From Clostridiales bacterium (GTDB lineage Bacteria > Bacillota > Clostridia > Oscillospirales > Oscillospiraceae): 40,110 nt of DNA. Where the stretch lies: assembly GCA_004556965.1 (NCBI GenBank), contig SFFE01000010.1, forward strand, positions 1 through 40,110. Direction: 5' to 3'. Below the pieces are notes generated by a model, which saw nothing but the letters and a program-made list of their open reading frames with translations, searched no databases and had not been told where the DNA came from. The first letter of the stretch is position 1. The number at the start of each line of letters is the position of its first letter. The position numbers were made by a program, and so were the translations under genes. This document shows, one piece after another, positions 16,503 to 23,698 of the stretch.

Positions 16503-17543
16503 TTAAATTTCGAGCTGTTGTTGTCCGAGATACTCTAAACCGAGGTGTTCATACGCCTTTCGTGTGACGCAGCGGCCCCGCGGCGTGCGGGTCAGAAATC
16601 CCTGCTGTAAGAGGTATGGTTCATATACGTCTTCCAGCGTAACGGACTCCTCCCCAATCGTCGCGGCCAGCGTATCCAGCCCGACAGGGCCGCCGTGATA
16701 GAGGTCGATGATGCTGCGCAGCATCCGGCGGTCGGTCGCGTCCAGGCCGAGCTGGTCAACCTCCAGACGCAGCAGCGCGTCGTTGGCAACGTCCTTGGTG
16801 ATCACACCGTCGGCACGCACCTGCGCATAGTCGCGCACGCGCTTGAGCAGGCGGTTCGCAATACGCGGCGTGCCGCGGGACCGCGAGGCGATCTCTCTGG
16901 CGCCGGCGCTGTCGATCTCGATACCCAGAATACCCGCGCTTCGCTCCACGATCCGCTGCAGTTCCTCCGGCGTATACAGCTCCAGACGGAGATTCACACC
17001 GAAGCGGTCGCGCAGCGGCGCGGTCAACTGGCCGGCACGCGTCGTCGCGCCGATCAGCGTAAACTTCGGCAGATCGAGTCGGATGGAGTTTGCCGACGGT
17101 CCCTTGCCGATGATGATGTCAATCGCATAATCCTCCATGGCCGGATAGAGGATTTCCTCCACCGCGCGGTTGAGCCGGTGAATCTCATCCACAAAGAGAA
17201 TGTCATTCTCCTGCAGATTGGTCAGCAGCGCGGCGAGGTCGCCCGCCTTTTCAATTGTCGGGCCGGAGGTGATGCGCATGTTCACGCCCATCTCGTTTGC
17301 GATCACCGCCGCCATGGTGGTTTTTCCAAGCCCCGGCGGGCCGTAGAGCAGCACGTGGTCGAGCGGCTCAGCGCGCATCCGCGCCGCGTCAATGAACACC
17401 TGCAGGTTATCCTTTGCTTTTTCCTGCCCGATATACTCCCGCAGCAGACGCGGGCGCAGCGAACCTTCGCCGGTATCTTCCGGGAGGATGGTGGTCGATG
17501 TAACGATCTTCTCCTGCCCGTCATCCGAAAAACTGATGCTCAT
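16503..17543 (-). CDS. ruvB: Holliday junction branch migration DNA helicase RuvB
   Basis: This 346-residue AAA+ motor drives branch migration of Holliday junctions with RuvA. Walker A is GPPGLGKT (68-75), and Walker B with sensor region reads LFVDEIHRLNRAVEE. IGATTRAGQLTAPLRDRFG supplies sensor 1 and the arginine finger. The C-terminal winged-helix domain ends in TPRGRCVTRKAYEHLG. Length and motifs are standard. It lies 16 bases downstream of ruvA and completes a ruvC-ruvA-ruvB operon. GGGAGG precedes the ATG. Confidence 0.98.
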   Translation of the reverse strand: MSISFSDDGQEKIVTSTTILPEDTGEGSLRPRLLREYIGQEKAKDNLQVFIDAARMRAEPLDHVLLYGPPGLGKTTMAAVIANEMGVNMRITSGPTIEKAGDLAALLTNLQENDILFVDEIHRLNRAVEEILYPAMEDYAIDIIIGKGPSANSIRLDLPKFTLIGATTRAGQLTAPLRDRFGVNLRLELYTPEELQRIVERSAGILGIEIDSAGAREIASRSRGTPRIANRLLKRVRDYAQVRADGVITKDVANDALLRLEVDQLGLDATDRRMLRSIIDLYHGGPVGLDTLAATIGEESVTLEDVYEPYLLQQGFLTRTPRGRCVTRKAYEHLGLEYLGQQQLEI

Positions 17544-17559
17544 TTCCGCTCCCTCCCGT

Positions 17560-18165
17560 TCACTGAATCATAGCCCGCAGCGCTGCCTTCACGATCTGCT
17601 CCACGGTCATCTCATCCGTTTGCAGCGTGCGCAGCGCCGCGTTGATCTCCGGCATACTGTAGCCGAGTACTGCCAGCGCGGCGATCGCATCCGAGCGCGC
17701 GGAGCTTTCCTCCGTCTGCGCCGGGACGACCGGCATAACGCCGCCGAAGTCGGAAGACGCAGTTTCCTTTGCCAGCTTGTCCTTCAGCTCCAGAATGATA
17801 CGCTGCGCGATTTTCTTGCCGATCCCGGGTGCGCAGGTCAGCGCTTTCACGTCGCCGTTGAGAACGGCCAGCGCCAGTGATTCCGGCGTGTTGGACGAGA
17901 GAATAGAGATCGCAGCCTTCGGCCCAACGCCGGAAATGCCGATGAGCATTTCGAAGCAGCGCTTCTCCCCTTTGGTCAAGAAGCCGAACAAATCGTGCGC
18001 GTCCTCGCGGATATATTCATAGGCATACAGCTTTGCGCGCTCGCCGAGTTTTACGCCGCTGATGGTGTTCAGGCTGGCGTTGAGCGCATAGCCGATCCCG
18101 CCGCAGTCGATCACGACGAGATTGGTTTCAAAATCGGTCACAGTTCCTTCTATGTGGTAGAGCAT
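17560..18165 (-). CDS. ruvA: Holliday junction DNA-binding protein RuvA
   Basis: This 201-residue protein forms the tetramer that holds Holliday junctions flat and recruits RuvB. It begins with the OB-fold MLYHIEGTV and contains the two helix-hairpin-helix motifs LIGISGVGPKAAISIL and LTCAPGIGKKIAQRIILELK. The C-terminal RuvB-contacting domain (about 150-200) begins after a flexible alanine-, serine-rich linker. The ATG overlaps the end of ruvC by 16 bases and has GAGG eight bases upstream, so the two are translated together. Confidence 0.98.
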   Translation of the reverse strand: MLYHIEGTVTDFETNLVVIDCGGIGYALNASLNTISGVKLGERAKLYAYEYIREDAHDLFGFLTKGEKRCFEMLIGISGVGPKAAISILSSNTPESLALAVLNGDVKALTCAPGIGKKIAQRIILELKDKLAKETASSDFGGVMPVVPAQTEESSARSDAIAALAVLGYSMPEINAALRTLQTDEMTVEQIVKAALRAMIQ

Positions 18166-18665
18166 GGGTCAAACCTCGCTTCCTGCTGCATCAAAGATGT
18201 GGCGCTTCTGGCGTGGCAGAGCGCAATGGCGACGGCGTCCGCCGCATCGTCCGGCCGTGGAACAGCCTGCAGATTCAGCAGCCGGCGAACCATGTCCATC
18301 ACCTGCTTTTTCTCCGCACGGCCATAACCGACCACCGCCTGCTTCACCTGAAGCGGCGTATATTCATAAATCGGCAGTCCCGCCTGGTAGCCGGAAAGCA
18401 GAATGACGCCCCGGCCGTGTGCAACGGCGATGCCGGTTGTGATATTCGTATTAAAAAACAGCTCCTCCACAGCCATCACATCCGGAGAAAACTGCGTGAT
18501 GAGATCGTTCAAATCCCGAAAAATCTGATCCAGCCGGCTGGAAAGCTGTGTTTTGGCCGGCGTGGTAATGACACCGCAGGAGACGAGCCGCTGCCGGTTC
18601 TTCTCCGAATCCAGCACGCCGAAGCCGACCGTCGCAATCCCGGGGTCAACGCCCAAAATTCGCAT
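18150..18665 (-). CDS. ruvC: Crossover junction endodeoxyribonuclease RuvC
   Basis: This 171-residue RNase H-fold nuclease cuts Holliday junctions. The four acidic catalytic residues are visible: Asp7 in GVDPG, Glu68 in AVEELFF, and Asp140 and Asp143 in PDDAADAVAIA. The start at 18665 has GGAAG eight bases upstream and places Asp7 correctly; upstream in-frame ATGs at 18671 and 18680 would overlap the binding site. It leads the ruvC-ruvA-ruvB operon and has its own promoter directly upstream. Confidence 0.96.
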   Translation of the reverse strand: MRILGVDPGIATVGFGVLDSEKNRQRLVSCGVITTPAKTQLSSRLDQIFRDLNDLITQFSPDVMAVEELFFNTNITTGIAVAHGRGVILLSGYQAGLPIYEYTPLQVKQAVVGYGRAEKKQVMDMVRRLLNLQAVPRPDDAADAVAIALCHARSATSLMQQEARFDPCSTT

Positions 18666-18684
18666 ATACATCACTTCCATGGCA

Positions 18685-18713
18685 ATCTTACCATAATCGA
18701 CGCAGCAAGGCAA
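18685..18713 (-). promoter_or_regulatory. Promoter of ruvCAB
   Basis: Minus strand: TTGCCT (18708-18713), 17-base spacer, TAAGAT (18685-18690). It starts right after the xerD terminator and leaves a very short leader before ruvC. Confidence 0.6.
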
Positions 18714-18715
18714 CC

Positions 18716-18745
18716 AAAAACGCCCCGGCAAAAACCGGGGCGTTT
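18716..18745 (-). terminator. Terminator of spoIIM-xerD
   Basis: AAACGCCCCGG and its complement form an 11-base stem (18718-18728, 18735-18745) around a six-base loop, ending in five T residues on the minus strand. It lies 11 bases after the xerD stop codon. Confidence 0.92.
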
Positions 18746-18756
18746 GAGAATTCAGA

Positions 18757-19647
18757 TCACGCGCGGGGATGCGCCTTGTTGTAAACATCCTTCAGCTGCT
18801 TCTTCACCAGATGCGAATATACCTGCGTGGAGGATATATCGGCGTGACCGAGCATTTCCTGAATCGCATGGATATCCGCGCCGTTTTCCAGCAGATGCGC
18901 CGCAAACGAGTGGCGCAGTGTGTGCGGGGTGATCGTCTTTTCGATGCCCGCTTTCATCTGATAAGACTTGATGATCTTCCAGAAACCCTGGCGCGACATC
19001 CGTTCGCCGCTGACGTTCACGAACAGCGATTGCTCGTCCGGTGCCGCGATCATCTGCGGCCGGATGAAGTTGATATACTCCGTCAGCGCACGCACCGCAG
19101 CAGGATACAGGGGAATCACGCGCGTTTTATCCCGGCTCTGGCAGCGGATGACGCCGGCCGAAAGGTTCACATCCGTGATGTTCAGCGAGATCAGCTCGCT
19201 CACGCGGATGCCGGTCGCATACAGCAGCTCCAGCATGGCGCGGTCTCGGTAGCCTTTCATGTCCACACACTCCGGCTGCTCAAGCAGCAGCTCCACTTCC
19301 TTGCTCGTGAGGATCTGCGGCAGCTTCTGCGTCGTCTTGTCCGGCACGAGTTTGCCCGTCGGATTATGCTCGACGTAGCCGTTGTTTAACATAAAGGTAT
19401 AAAAATTTTTCAGAGAAGCGATCGCGCGGGACACGGTTGCAACCGATTTCCCGTTGGAGCGCATCCACGCAATGTAGTCGCACAGCTCCTCCTCTTCCGC
19501 CATATCCAGCGAGGCGTCCGTGTGCGTAGACAGGTAGTCGCCGAGCTGCCGAACATCCCTTAAATAAGAGGAGAGTGTATTCTTGGAGGCCTTCTTCACG
19601 TCCCGCAAATAGGTTTCGAATGTTTCAAGACAATCCGCGTCCTTCAA
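18757..19647 (-). CDS. xerD: Tyrosine recombinase XerD
   Basis: This 296-residue recombinase has the standard XerD length and pairs with XerC at dif to resolve chromosome dimers. Catalytic residues are visible: Arg148 in ATGIRVSELI, Lys174, His242 and Arg245 in HTLRHSFAAHLL, His268 in LGHAD, and nucleophile Tyr277 in TQVYSH. The N-terminal core-binding domain covers about 1-105. The start is a TTG with GGGGGAAG upstream, 24 bases after the spoIIM-like stop codon, so the two genes form an operon; spoIIM next to xerD is a familiar Firmicutes arrangement. The ruvCAB genes follow after a terminator. Confidence 0.93.
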   Translation of the reverse strand: MKDADCLETFETYLRDVKKASKNTLSSYLRDVRQLGDYLSTHTDASLDMAEEEELCDYIAWMRSNGKSVATVSRAIASLKNFYTFMLNNGYVEHNPTGKLVPDKTTQKLPQILTSKEVELLLEQPECVDMKGYRDRAMLELLYATGIRVSELISLNITDVNLSAGVIRCQSRDKTRVIPLYPAAVRALTEYINFIRPQMIAAPDEQSLFVNVSGERMSRQGFWKIIKSYQMKAGIEKTITPHTLRHSFAAHLLENGADIHAIQEMLGHADISSTQVYSHLVKKQLKDVYNKAHPRA

Positions 19648-19671
19648 GTGACTTCCCCCTTTCCGTAAAAA

Positions 19672-20280
19672 TCAAGATGATAAAACCAGCTTTGCCAGGT
19701 AAGGCACAGCGTAGCATTCAGCAGCGGCGGCAAGCGACAGCAACACAAAAACAGCCGCCAACTCACACGAGTGGTTCTCCGGCGGTCCGGAGGGCGGGCA
19801 GCCCTGCTTTTGCCGAAACAGCCGGTAGGACAGCAGTGCGCACAAAACGCCGAGGATCAGCAGCGCCGGAATCAGAAACAGTCCCGGAAGCCCCACGGCA
19901 ATCCCGGCGAGCAAAAAGGCATGCTCCGCACCGGATTCCAAAAACGCGGCGACCGTGCAAGCGGACATGAAGCCCTTGATCCCAAATGCCACCGGAATCA
20001 GAAAAAAGCCTATGTACGTCGTGGACAGCAGCAAAAACACAAAGCCGTATGCGCTGTACACGCACAAAGCAGAAAGAAAGTTGCCGGACGCAATACCGGA
20101 ACCCCCATCCTCCTGCAAAGCCGTAAGCACCGGATCAACCTGTGCCGAAGCGGCAAAGTTCGCCCCAACACAGCAGCCGATCACAAAGCCGAGCGCCATT
20201 CCGGCCAGAAGCACAGGCGGAAAATTCAAGGCTTGTTTCGGGACTGTACGGAGGCGTTTGATTCGCTTTTTTCGTTTCAC
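19672..20280 (-). CDS. spoIIM: Stage II sporulation protein M-like membrane protein
   Basis: This 202-residue protein has a basic N-terminus and about five hydrophobic segments (roughly 22-45, 70-95, 97-120, 122-150 and 175-198), the topology of SpoIIM/DUF95 proteins. SpoIIM, with SpoIID and SpoIIP, removes septal peptidoglycan and drives engulfment in the mother cell. The G-rich helix LLAGMALGFVIGCCVGANF and the gene order before xerD support the assignment. The start is a GTG with a weak GGTGA-type binding site. A TTGATT-N17-TATATT promoter-like pair can be seen about 85-110 bases upstream on the minus strand. Sequence conservation in this family is low, so the engulfment role is inferred from fold and context. 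Confidence 0.75.
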   Translation of the reverse strand: MKRKKRIKRLRTVPKQALNFPPVLLAGMALGFVIGCCVGANFAASAQVDPVLTALQEDGGSGIASGNFLSALCVYSAYGFVFLLLSTTYIGFFLIPVAFGIKGFMSACTVAAFLESGAEHAFLLAGIAVGLPGLFLIPALLILGVLCALLSYRLFRQKQGCPPSGPPENHSCELAAVFVLLSLAAAAECYAVPYLAKLVLSS

Positions 20281-20584
20281 AATGCATCACCAATTCAAGC
20301 ATATGAAGCGGCGCGCCATAAAAACACAATTGACATAATGCATTGTAGACATAATATAATACAACTTCTTTCAATAATCAAGTGTTTCGTCAGATTTTGT
20401 TCATTTTTGTTAATTATGCTAAGATATTATGTAAACAACATTATGTAAACTATGCTACCAGTCCAAAAAGGGACCTTTGGATTTCAATGGTATAAAACAA
20501 TATCTAGGTTATCTTTTGTTCGTTCTCACTACATCTTGGTTATCAGGATATCGTTATGTAAACTCGTTGGGCGATTACAGTTGG
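20281..20584. other. AT-rich intergenic region with short direct repeats
   Basis: No gene is supported here. The stretch is much richer in A and T than its flanks. TTATGTAAAC occurs three times (20427-20436, 20441-20450, 20554-20563), and GGTTATC occurs three times, at about 20507, 20538 and 20582. A plus-strand TTGACA (20330-20335) and TATAAT (20355-20360) are separated by 19 bases, and a minus-strand promoter for spoIIM overlaps the area. A small hairpin TCCAAA/TTTGGA lies at about 20461-20480. A plus-strand open frame from 20452 has no ribosome binding site and runs into the next gene. It may hold a small RNA or a protein-binding cluster. Confidence 0.4.
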
Positions 20585-20989
20585 TTATCTTCTCTTTTGC
20601 CTGCGTTTTCGGATTGTGGAAGTTCTTTGTAACTTTTTATGAAAAATGCACGAACCGGCCATTCCGCCGGCAAGGCACAAAATCACGCTGATCCACGTTT
20701 GAATTCCAAAAACGCCCTCCTGCTCTGCGAGCAGCTTGCTCAAAATCAAAATCACCGCAAGTGCGCCGCCGACGGCAATTCCGTTTCGAAGCCGCCTCCC
20801 CCCTGCCGCCGGCATACACGCACCGGAAACAAGCGCCCCAAAAAACAGCGCCGCGCCCGCATATTCCGAGAGGTACGCATCCGGCAGAGATTCCCGTGCC
20901 GCCGCCCATGCAATCAGCCACAGGATTGCGAGTGCTGACGCCGCGCCGATGATCACAGCCAGCGCCGCGCGGCCAAGGCGCGTTTCCAT
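20585..20989 (-). CDS. TIGR04086 family membrane protein
   Basis: This 134-residue protein has four hydrophobic segments (about 8-27, 40-62, 70-88 and 98-115) and a basic C-terminal tail. Size, four-helix topology and position right after yajC match the uncharacterised TIGR04086/YrzE family of Clostridia. No catalytic motif is seen and the function is unknown. The ATG at 20989 is chosen because it begins the membrane domain; GGAATGG lies close before it. Upstream codons would extend into the terminator hairpin. Because that terminator lies between yajC and this gene, it may be expressed by read-through or from an unrecognised promoter. Confidence 0.7.
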   Translation of the reverse strand: METRLGRAALAVIIGAASALAILWLIAWAAARESLPDAYLSEYAGAALFFGALVSGACMPAAGGRRLRNGIAVGGALAVILILSKLLAEQEGVFGIQTWISVILCLAGGMAGSCIFHKKLQRTSTIRKRRQKRR

Positions 20990-21009
20990 CTTCCATTCCG
21001 TTTTCAAAA

Positions 21010-21059
21010 ATAAAAACCCCCTGCAAAAATAAGATTGGTACATCTTATTTTTGCAGGGG
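21010..21059 (-). terminator. Strong terminator after yajC
   Basis: Arms 21018-21035 and 21042-21059 pair perfectly over 18 bases around a six-base loop. On the minus strand TTTTTATTTTT follows directly. The hairpin starts 19 bases after the yajC stop codon. Confidence 0.92.
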
Positions 21060-21078
21060 ATCATTCATGACGCAAAGG

Positions 21079-21453
21079 TCATACCTCAGGCCCGGATTTT
21101 TTGTCGTCGTCCTGTTCCTTTTTCTTTTTGCCGAACAGGCCGCCGTTCGCTTTCTTTTCCTGCGCTTCTTTCTGTGCCTGCGCTTCCGCACGGACATTTG
21201 TGGAAATCGCCCACTTGGTCACCTGAATTCGAACCTGGTCCTCACCAGTCTCGAAAGTCACAGTGTCGTCCGTTACGTGCACGACTTTGCCCATCAGGCC
21301 GCCGATGGTAACAATCTCGTCGCCCGCTTTCAGATTTGCGCGCATCTCGTTGAGCTTCTTTTTCTTTTTGTTTTCCGGAAGCATCAGGAAAACATAGAAA
21401 ATCACGATCATCAAGACAAGCAGAATAATGGATGAATATCCGCTGCCGTTCAT
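21079..21453 (-). CDS. yajC: Preprotein translocase subunit YajC
   Basis: This 124-residue protein has one N-terminal membrane helix (about 8-27, ILLVLMIVIFYVFLMLP) followed by the YajC signature: a lysine-rich stretch, then GDEIVTIGGLMGKVVHVTDDTV. YajC joins SecDF and YidC in the Sec membrane complex. The C-terminal tail is long, charged and lysine-rich (about 85-124), longer than in many homologues. The ATG at 21453 has AGGGG eight bases upstream. A sigma-A promoter lies directly upstream, and the queA-tgt genes precede it, a conserved neighbourhood. Confidence 0.95.
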   Translation of the reverse strand: MNGSGYSSIILLVLMIVIFYVFLMLPENKKKKKLNEMRANLKAGDEIVTIGGLMGKVVHVTDDTVTFETGEDQVRIQVTKWAISTNVRAEAQAQKEAQEKKANGGLFGKKKKEQDDDKKSGPEV

Positions 21454-21486
21454 TAGCCATACCCCTTTCAAAAAGCATGATGATTT

Positions 21487-21515
21487 ATTATAACGTCTTT
21501 ATTCCACGATTGCAA
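21487..21515 (-). promoter_or_regulatory. Promoter of yajC
   Basis: Minus strand: TTGCAA (21510-21515), 17-base spacer, TATAAT (21487-21492), between the tgt stop codon and yajC. It resembles the sigma-A consensus closely. Confidence 0.8.
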
Positions 21516-21526
21516 GACAATTTCAA

Positions 21527-22657
21527 TCAAATCCTTGTGTCCAGCTTCGTGGAAAATTCCCGACGAAACGCATCGTACTCCCCTGCTTCAATGGCAGCGC
21601 GGATTCGCTCCATCAGTGTGTTGTAAAAATAGAGATTGTGCATGACAGCCAGACGCATGGCCAGCATTTCCTCTGCTTTAAACAGATGCCGGATATATGC
21701 GCGTGTATAACGGCGGCAAACCGGGCAATCACACATCGGGTCGATCGGCTGCTCATCACGCACGTACTTTTCGTTTTTGATATTGATGATGCCGGACCAG
21801 GTAAACAGATGTCCGTGCCGGCCGTTGCGTGCCGGCATGACGCAGTCGAAAAAATCCACGCCGCGCGCGACGCTCTCAATGATATTTCCCGGCGTGCCGA
21901 CGCCCATCAGATAGCGCGGCTTGTCCTTCGGCATATGCGCTTCCACGATTTCAATGGTATCGTACATCTCCTGCGTGCTCTCGCCAACCGCAAGCCCGCC
22001 GATTGCATAACCGGCGAGGTCGAGTTCTGCAATCTTGTCCATGTGCGCAGCACGCAAATCCGGAAACACCGCGCCCTGGTTGATGCCGAAGAGCACCTGT
22101 CCGGGATTGACGGCGTCCTCTCTGCTATTATAGTCGTCCAGCGCCGTTTTGCAGCGAACCAGCCAGCGGTATGTCCGTTCGCAGGACTCCTTTACATACG
22201 CATAGGGCGACGGAATCTTGATGCACTCATCAAACGCCATGGCAATATCGGAACCGAGGTTTGCCTGAATGCGCATGCTCTCCTCCGGCCCCATGAAGAT
22301 ATGACGCCCGTCCACATGGCTGTTGAAGGAGACGCCCTCCTCTTTGATTTTCCGAAGCTGCGCCAGTGAAAAAATCTGGAACCCGCCGCTGTCCGTCAGG
22401 ATCGGGCCGTTCCATGTCATGAACTTGTGCAGTCCGCCCAAGTCCCGAACCAGCTCGTCGCCGGGGCGGACATGCAGATGATAGGTGTTGGACAATTCCA
22501 CCTGACAGTGAATCTGCTCCAGATCCTCCGCAGACAGCGCACCTTTGATGGCGGCCTGCGTACCGACATTCATAAAAACCGGGGTCTGCACCGTACCGTG
22601 CGGCGTTGTGAACGTGCCGCGCCGGGCGCGGCCGTCCTGACATAGCAATTGAAACAT
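21527..22657 (-). CDS. tgt: Queuine tRNA-ribosyltransferase (tRNA-guanine transglycosylase)
   Basis: This 376-residue enzyme swaps guanine 34 of tRNAs with GUN anticodons for preQ1. The substrate site has DSGGFQIFSL with the catalytic aspartate, and the second active-site region reads GVDFFDCVMPARNGRHG. The zinc site is CDCPVCRRYTRAYIRHL with a later histidine. The first glycine loop is PVFMNVGTQAAIKG. Length is standard. It lies 18 bases after queA, which acts next in queuosine synthesis, so the two are in one operon. AAAGG lies eleven bases before the ATG. No preQ1 riboswitch was recognised upstream of the operon. Confidence 0.97.
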   Translation of the reverse strand: MFQLLCQDGRARRGTFTTPHGTVQTPVFMNVGTQAAIKGALSAEDLEQIHCQVELSNTYHLHVRPGDELVRDLGGLHKFMTWNGPILTDSGGFQIFSLAQLRKIKEEGVSFNSHVDGRHIFMGPEESMRIQANLGSDIAMAFDECIKIPSPYAYVKESCERTYRWLVRCKTALDDYNSREDAVNPGQVLFGINQGAVFPDLRAAHMDKIAELDLAGYAIGGLAVGESTQEMYDTIEIVEAHMPKDKPRYLMGVGTPGNIIESVARGVDFFDCVMPARNGRHGHLFTWSGIINIKNEKYVRDEQPIDPMCDCPVCRRYTRAYIRHLFKAEEMLAMRLAVMHNLYFYNTLMERIRAAIEAGEYDAFRREFSTKLDTRI

Positions 22658-22675
22658 CGTCGTTAAAACCTTTCG

Positions 22676-23698
22676 TCAGCTAATGAACATCGCATCTCCA
22701 AAGGAGAAAAAGCGATACTTTTCCGCCACGGCGACCTCATATGCGTGCAGAATGTTTTCGCGCCCCGCCAGTGCGGAAACCAGCATGATGAGTGTGCTCT
22801 CCGGCAGGTGGAAATTCGTCACGAGCGCGTCGATGCAGCGGAATTGATAGCCGGGGTAAATAAAAATATTCGTCCAGCCGGATCTGGCGCGCATGGTGCC
22901 GTCCGGCTCCGCAAAGCTCTCCAGCGTCCGGCACGAAGTGGTGCCGACCGCGACGACGCGGCCGCCGGCGGCCTTCGTTTCGTTGATGATCTGCGCCGTC
23001 TCCTCCGGCACCACGCAAAATTCAGAGTGCATGGCGTGATCCTGAATGTTTTCCTCCTTGACCGGGCGGAAGGTTCCCAGACCAACATGCAGCGTCACGT
23101 AGCAAACGCGCACGCCTTTGGCGGAAATTCGCTCCAGCAGCTCCTGCGTAAAATGCAGCCCCGCCGTCGGCGCGGCCGCACTGCCAAGCGCTCTGGAATA
23201 GACCGTCTGATACCGCTCGCCATCCTCCAGTTCCTCCTTGATATACGGTGGCAGCGGCATCTTCCCGAGTCGTTCGAGAATCTCCAGAAAAATGCCCTCA
23301 TAGTGAAATTGCAGGATCTTGTTTCCGTCCTCAACCGCGTCCAAGACCGTGGCGGTAAGCGCGCCTTCGCCAAAGGTCAGCTCCGCGCCGGGGCGTGTCT
23401 TGCGGCCCGGACGCGTGAGACACTCCCACTTTCCGTCGCCCAGGTCGCGCAGCAGCACGATCTCCACGCTCCCGCCGGTGCTGCGCTTGCCGAGCAGCCG
23501 CGCCGGGAGCACACGCGAGTCGTTCAAAACAAGGCAGTCGCCCGCGTTCAGATATTCGGGAAGGTCGTAAAAATGACGGTGCTCGATTGCGCCGGTCACG
23601 CGATCCAGCTTCAGAAGGCGCGACGCATCGCGCCGCTCCAGCGGTGTCTGCGCGATCAGTTCCTCCGGCAGATCAAAGTAAAAATCTGATTTTTTCAT
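22676..23698 (-). CDS. queA: S-adenosylmethionine:tRNA ribosyltransferase-isomerase QueA
   Basis: This 340-residue enzyme transfers the ribosyl part of SAM to preQ1 in tRNA, giving epoxyqueuosine. Family motifs are clear: the N-terminal FDLPEELIAQTPLERRDASRL, then the DCLVLNDSRVLPARL region. AAPTAGLHFT follows, then LHVGLGTFRPV and the C-terminal TNFHLPESTLIMLVSAL. The ATG overlaps the stop codon of the SpoIID-like gene by four bases (ATGA), so the two are coupled. tgt follows 18 bases later. The pairing of spoIID with queA and tgt is common in Clostridia. Confidence 0.97.
   Translation of the reverse strand: MKKSDFYFDLPEELIAQTPLERRDASRLLKLDRVTGAIEHRHFYDLPEYLNAGDCLVLNDSRVLPARLLGKRSTGGSVEIVLLRDLGDGKWECLTRPGRKTRPGAELTFGEGALTATVLDAVEDGNKILQFHYEGIFLEILERLGKMPLPPYIKEELEDGERYQTVYSRALGSAAAPTAGLHFTQELLERISAKGVRVCYVTLHVGLGTFRPVKEENIQDHAMHSEFCVVPEETAQIINETKAAGGRVVAVGTTSCRTLESFAEPDGTMRARSGWTNIFIYPGYQFRCIDALVTNFHLPESTLIMLVSALAGRENILHAYEVAVAEKYRFFSFGDAMFIS

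Noticed and set aside
7307..19647. A prophage or integrative element suggested by two tyrosine recombinases
   Set aside because: Both fit XerC/XerD, the genes between are housekeeping or sporulation genes, and no att repeats, phage or conjugation genes were seen.
20427..20563. A cluster of DnaA boxes or CRISPR-like repeats
   Set aside because: TTATGTAAAC does not match TTATCCACA, the copies are unevenly spaced and there are no equal spacers.
20452..20691. A 79-codon plus-strand frame in the AT-rich gap
   Set aside because: No ribosome binding site, no motif, and its second half runs antisense into the TIGR04086 gene; kept only as part of the gap description.
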